Shown here: positions 60,487 to 64,000 of the stretch, piece by piece
How positions within the stretch are numbered: position 1 is the stretch's first letter
How the letters are laid out: every line of letters begins with the position of its first letter
Assembly (NCBI RefSeq): GCF_900323885.1
Contig: NZ_OOHJ01000022.1
Span: 1,612,001-1,676,000 of the forward strand
Direction of reading: 5' to 3'
Source of the DNA: [Actinomadura] parvosata subsp. kistnae
GTDB taxonomy: Bacteria; Actinomycetota; Actinomycetes; Streptosporangiales; Streptosporangiaceae
DNA length: 64,000 nt
Program-made: the position numbers and the translations under genes
Notes under the pieces: model-generated
What the model saw: the letters and a program-made list of their open reading frames with translations, nothing else
What the model was told of the DNA's origin: nothing
Databases searched by the model: none

Positions 60487-63341
60487 GCGCCCTCCTCCCT
60501 ACTGTTATTCCTGGGCCCGGACCCGTACGTCCTGCCCTCGCTGATGTCGTCGCGCGCGGCCCGGAAGCCCTGCTGGAAGCTGGACAGCCGGCTGCGTACA
60601 CGTTCTGGTGAGACCGCCGGCATGGGTGCGACGCCCTTGGGCGCCGAGACGGTGTCCGCCGAGCCGGGCACCAGGTTGGCCTTGGGCACCCGCTTGGGCA
60701 GCCCGGCCGCCGTCGCGCCGTCGCGCACCGGCTCCCGTACGGCCTCCGCCCTGCTCCAGCCCGCGTCGGCGTTGGCGGAGCCCCATGTGGCGTTGGCCTC
60801 GGCCGCGTTGTGGTCAAACCAGGCCGACTCCACCGACGCGAAGATCGGCAGGTACTCGTCGCCTGCCGAGGCCGGCTTGACGGCGGGCATCGGGCCGGTC
60901 GCGGCCGACTCGGTCTCGGGGAAGCTGTTGAAGGCGTTCTGGGCGGGCAGCGGCTGCTCGGGGCCGCGCAGCCACGGCCGGGTCTCGTCGGGCAGCGCGC
61001 CGCGCTGGGGCAGGCCGCTCTCGCGCTGCGGCAGCCCGCTGTCGCCGGTCATGGGGCCGCGGGAGGTCACCCAGACGTCGTTGGAGGAGTCGGCCGACAT
61101 CCAGCCGCCGGCCTCGGCGGGGAAGGCGGGGCCCGACGCCCACGAGCCGCCGCCCTGCGGGAGCGGCTCCGACGACGGGTACGACGGATAGGACGGGTGC
61201 CCGGGGCCGAGCTGGTACGACGTGGCGGGCCACGGACTGGCCGCGGCGGGCTGCGGCGTCTGGAACGCCTCCCGGGGAACGCCACCGCCGGCGGCGGGGG
61301 TGGCGGCCGGCGGCGGTTCCTGGGCGCCGAGCAGCGACTCGGGGATGAGGACCATGGCGGTCAGGCCGCCGGAGCCGTGCGGGCGCAGCTGGACGCGGAT
61401 GCCGTGCCGGTGCGCCAGCCTCGCGACCACGAACAGGCCCATGCGGCGCGAGACGGAGACGTCCACGGTGGGCGCGTCGGTCAGGCGCGCGTTGGCCTGG
61501 GCCAGCTCCTCCGCGGTCATGCCGATGCCGGAGTCGCTGATGGAGAGCATGATGCCGCCGCCGTCGATCCGGCTGCCGGAGACGGGGACGCGGGTCTCGC
61601 GGGGCGAGAACGACAGGGCGTTCTCGATCAGCTCGGCGAGCAGGTGGATGACGTCGTTGACGGCCTGGCCGGCGATGGAGACGCCTTCCGGCACCTCCAG
61701 CACGACCCGTTCGTAGTTCTCGACCTCGGAGAGGGAGGCGCGGGCGACGTCGACGAGCTTGACGGGCTGGCTCCAGCGGCGCGGCGGCTCCTGGCCGGCG
61801 AGGACCAGCAGGTTCTCGCTGTTGCGGCGCATGCGGGTGGCGAGGTGGTCGAGCTTGAACAGGTTGCCGAGCCGCTGCTCGTCCTGCTCGCCCTGCTCCA
61901 GGCCGTCGATCAGGGTGATCTGCCGCTCCACCAGCGTCTGGCTGCGCCGCGACAGGTTCACGAACATCGCGTTGACGTTGCTGCGGAGCCTCGACTCCTC
62001 ACCCGCCAGCCGGACCGCCTCGCGGTGCACCTCGTCGAAGGCCCGCGCGACTTCACCGATCTCGTCCCTGGAGTTGATCTCGATGGGCGGGACGCGGAGC
62101 TGGTCGGGGTCGACGTCGGTGCTGCGGAGCTGGCGCACCAGGTCGGGCAGGGTGTGACCGGCGATCTTCAGGGCGTCGCCGCGCAGGCGGCGCAGCGGGC
62201 GTACCAGCGAGCCGGCCATGAGGGCGGTGATCGCGAGGACCAGGATCAGCAGCGCGATCACGATGCCGATGTTGATGGCGGCGAGCTGCCGGTCGCTGCT
62301 GGCGACGTCGGTGCTGCGGGTGGCCACCTGCTCCGACAGCGACTTCTGCACCTGGTGGAGCCGGTCGACGGTCTCGGAGATCGCGTCGAACCAGCTGTCG
62401 GTGTCGTTGACGGTCTTGTTGTCGAGCCGGCGCAGCGACTGGCCGTTGTTGTTGAGCAGCACGGCGCGGCTGATGTAGAGCTCGGCCAGGCCGATCTTGC
62501 GGCTGGCGACCGTGTTGTCGAAGTTCTGGCGCTGGGCGGCGGTGGCGACCGAGAGGAACGTGTTGCGCTCGCTCTCACGGCGGGAGCGGGCGTCGAGGAA
62601 GGCGTTGAACTCCGGCTCCTCGAACCGGCCGCGGACCAGCGCGATCGTCAGCAGCGCGCGCTGCTTGGACGCCTGCTCCTCGGCGCGGGCGACGGCGCGC
62701 AGCGCGGCGGCCGTCGAGTTGAGCTGCTCGTCCGTGGAGCCCTGGCCGAGCTCGTCGTACATCTGCAGCATGTCGGCGATGGTCTCGGAGTACTTCTCCA
62801 CGGTGGGCAGCGGCGGCAGCTCCGAGCCGGTGACCGTCTGGCGCAGCGACGCGAGCTGGGTGAGCCGGACCTCGATGCGGTCGAGGATGCGGTGCCCCAG
62901 GTCCGACAGCGACGGCTCGACGCTCTTGGCCAGCTCCTTCGTGCGCGTGACGCTGGCGTCGACGATGCCCTGCTGGCTCTTCAGCTTGTCGTCGTCGCGC
63001 CGGCCCTCGGCGACGAACCGGGCGGCCTGGTCGCGCTCCATGCCGAGATCGCGGGCGAGCTCGCCGAGCTGGGCGACCAGCCGTCCCGAGTCGCTGATGA
63101 GCTGGTACTGCTGCGCGCTGGAGATCGAGGTGGTGACGCGCAGCGCGCCCAGGATCACGGCCACGATCGTGGGAATGGCGATGAGAGCGATGAGGCGGGT
63201 GCGCACACGCCAGTTGCGCAGCGCGAAGGAGCTGCCCGAACGGGGCGGCTGCGGCGGCTGGGGCGGCGCCGCACCGCCCGCAGGCTCTTCCGGAACGTCC
63301 GGAGCGCTACCACGACCGGAGCCGGTCGTTGTTGTCCTCAC
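60483..63341 (-). CDS. conservon sensor histidine kinase with nitrate/nitrite-sensing domain (CvnA-like)
   Basis: A 952-residue membrane kinase. A first helix (RLIALIAIPTIVAVILGAL) is followed by a 270-residue NIT-type extracellular domain, a second helix near 355-375 and a HAMP region (DEIGEVARAFDEVH). The HATPase part has the N box LLAELIENALSFSP and G boxes SDSGIGM and RMGLFVVARLA. The last 260 residues are disordered and Pro/Ser-rich. It heads the four-gene conservon. GTG 63341 has GAGAGG 9 nt upstream; TTG 63350 abuts that site. Confidence 0.93.
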   Translation of the reverse strand: MRTTTTGSGRGSAPDVPEEPAGGAAPPQPPQPPRSGSSFALRNWRVRTRLIALIAIPTIVAVILGALRVTTSISSAQQYQLISDSGRLVAQLGELARDLGMERDQAARFVAEGRRDDDKLKSQQGIVDASVTRTKELAKSVEPSLSDLGHRILDRIEVRLTQLASLRQTVTGSELPPLPTVEKYSETIADMLQMYDELGQGSTDEQLNSTAAALRAVARAEEQASKQRALLTIALVRGRFEEPEFNAFLDARSRRESERNTFLSVATAAQRQNFDNTVASRKIGLAELYISRAVLLNNNGQSLRRLDNKTVNDTDSWFDAISETVDRLHQVQKSLSEQVATRSTDVASSDRQLAAINIGIVIALLILVLAITALMAGSLVRPLRRLRGDALKIAGHTLPDLVRQLRSTDVDPDQLRVPPIEINSRDEIGEVARAFDEVHREAVRLAGEESRLRSNVNAMFVNLSRRSQTLVERQITLIDGLEQGEQDEQRLGNLFKLDHLATRMRRNSENLLVLAGQEPPRRWSQPVKLVDVARASLSEVENYERVVLEVPEGVSIAGQAVNDVIHLLAELIENALSFSPRETRVPVSGSRIDGGGIMLSISDSGIGMTAEELAQANARLTDAPTVDVSVSRRMGLFVVARLAHRHGIRVQLRPHGSGGLTAMVLIPESLLGAQEPPPAATPAAGGGVPREAFQTPQPAAASPWPATSYQLGPGHPSYPSYPSSEPLPQGGGSWASGPAFPAEAGGWMSADSSNDVWVTSRGPMTGDSGLPQRESGLPQRGALPDETRPWLRGPEQPLPAQNAFNSFPETESAATGPMPAVKPASAGDEYLPIFASVESAWFDHNAAEANATWGSANADAGWSRAEAVREPVRDGATAAGLPKRVPKANLVPGSADTVSAPKGVAPMPAVSPERVRSRLSSFQQGFRAARDDISEGRTYGSGPRNNSREEGA

Positions 63342-63350
63342 TGGTGGCAA

Positions 63351-63733
63351 CCTCTCGCCATGGCCTGCTTTAGGGGGGTCTCAGCGGCTTCGTCACACGG
63401 ACGAGTGATCGCAGGCAAGTTCGAGGCCCAATTTGAGCACAAACCTCATAGTTAGGCCAACGTCTCGGCCGTTTTCAACCGTTCCAACTCACACATTGTT
63501 CAGGTGGCAAACCCCCGGACACGGAGCGCAACCAAGCCGCCAAACCGGACATTAGGCCAGGAATCACCCTTAATGAGGCTATTTACCTCTATAGCGGTGC
63601 ACAGTCATATTTTGTTGATAAACCTCATAAACGTGGCATAGTGCTGCCGTTCCGATCTCCCCTCCGGTACGCTTCACGCCCGGCAACCTGTGCCGATCTC
63701 CAGAAGACTTCCCCCTGGTAGGAGACTCCCCCC
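63351..63733. other. divergent intergenic region of the conservon and solute-binding genes
   Basis: A 383-bp gap clearly richer in A and T than its surroundings, holding promoters for both directions. Nothing gene-like. CCTCATAGTT/ACCTCATAAA-type repeats occur near 63443 and 63621. Confidence 0.6.
63615..63642 (+). promoter_or_regulatory. candidate promoter of the solute-binding lipoprotein
   Basis: TTGATA at 63615-63620 and CATAGT at 63637-63642 are separated by 16 nt, a fair match to a housekeeping actinobacterial promoter. The leader would be about 85 nt. Confidence 0.5.
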
Positions 63734-64000
63734 ATGACACGCAAACTGCGCTGTCACGCCATTGTTCTCGGCGTCACAGTCGCTCTCACCCTTGCCGGCT
63801 GCGGCGGTTCCGGCGACTCCGCGAACACCGCCGCCAACAGCGGCGGCTTGGAGAAAACCAACATCACGGTCGGGGCGCTCCCCATTCCGGACCCGGTGTC
63901 GCTCTACATCGCCAACGCCAAGGGCTTCTTCAAGGAGGAGGGCCTGACGGTCACGCCGAAGACCATCACGGGTGGCGCCGCGGCCATTCCCGCGATCGAG
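63734..64000 (+). CDS. NMT1/SsuA-type ABC transporter substrate-binding lipoprotein (3' end outside window)
   Basis: The first 89 residues of a solute-binding protein. The signal TRKLRCHAIVLGVTVALTLAGC ends in lipobox LAGC at about residue 22; the mature start TNITVGALPIPDPVSLYIAN and AKGFFKEEGLTVTPKTITGG match NMT1/THI5 and taurine/nitrate-type binding proteins. TAGGAGA lies upstream of the ATG. The rest of the importer should lie beyond the right edge. Confidence 0.85.
   Translation, partial: MTRKLRCHAIVLGVTVALTLAGCGGSGDSANTAANSGGLEKTNITVGALPIPDPVSLYIANAKGFFKEEGLTVTPKTITGGAAAIPAIE

Overview
The window is a 64-kb piece of a very GC-rich actinobacterial chromosome. GTG and TTG starts, GGAGG-type ribosome binding sites, 1-4 nt start/stop overlaps (ATGA, GTGA, TTGA, TGATG), a four-gene conservon and the order rpsB-tsf-pyrH-frr-cdsA-rlmN together suggest a Streptosporangiales-type filamentous actinomycete. 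That placement is inference; there is no rRNA or other taxonomic marker. I found no tRNA, rRNA, CRISPR array or intact transposase.

Layout. (1) 0-8.4 kb: a minus-strand putrescine/GABA module: aldehyde dehydrogenase, PotA-, PotD-, PotB- and PotC-like polyamine transporter, a hairpin, a gamma-glutamylputrescine-oxidase-like flavoprotein and an alpha/beta hydrolase cut by the window edge. A divergent AsnC/Lrp regulator faces it. (2) 8.4-13.0 kb: agmatinase-type ureohydrolase, NCS1 permease and cyclase-family amidohydrolase, with a divergent PucR-type regulator that is frameshifted. (3) 13.0-23.7 kb: a divergent inositol (iol-like) catabolic locus. Minus strand: PHP metallohydrolase, IolE-like TIM barrel, Gfo/Idh dehydrogenase, GH38 alpha-mannosidase (frameshifted). 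Plus strand: iolC, Cgl0159-type aldolase-like protein, iolB, iolD. Two copies of the palindrome TGTCATGACA lie between the arms. (4) 23.7-31.4 kb: AI-2E-type permease (frameshifted), a PadR/flavin-monooxygenase pair, GNAT and HAD proteins, a protein with duplicated DivIVA motifs, a small ABC exporter, rlmN. (5) 31.5-59 kb: SUFU-domain protein, then the conserved translation and secretion block: cdsA, frr, pyrH, tsf, rpsB, ArsR-type regulator/MFS pair, lipoprotein, M23 peptidase, xerC-like recombinase (frameshifted), dprA, yifB, yraN, DUF2469, rnhB, two lepB, rplS, trmD, rimM, khpA, rpsP, ffh. (6) 59-63.4 kb: a conservon (roadblock, DUF742, small GTPase, large sensor kinase). (7) 63.7 kb to the edge: the start of an NMT1/SsuA-type solute-binding lipoprotein.

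Three things stand out. First, the normally compact core block from tsf to rnhB is swollen by GC-rich tandem repeats: seven 38-bp units after dprA, plus 34-, 33-, 39- and about 66-bp arrays, about 1 kb between tsf and rpsB, and repeats inside the DprA and MFS N-termini. Second, four genes (pucR-like, GH38, AI-2E, xerC) are each interrupted by a shift that one extra base in or next to a short G or C run would repair, which points to undercalled homopolymers at least as much as to real pseudogenes. Third, the GH38 mannosidase and PHP protein sit in the iol locus, suggesting a route that uses a mannosylated or phosphorylated inositol.
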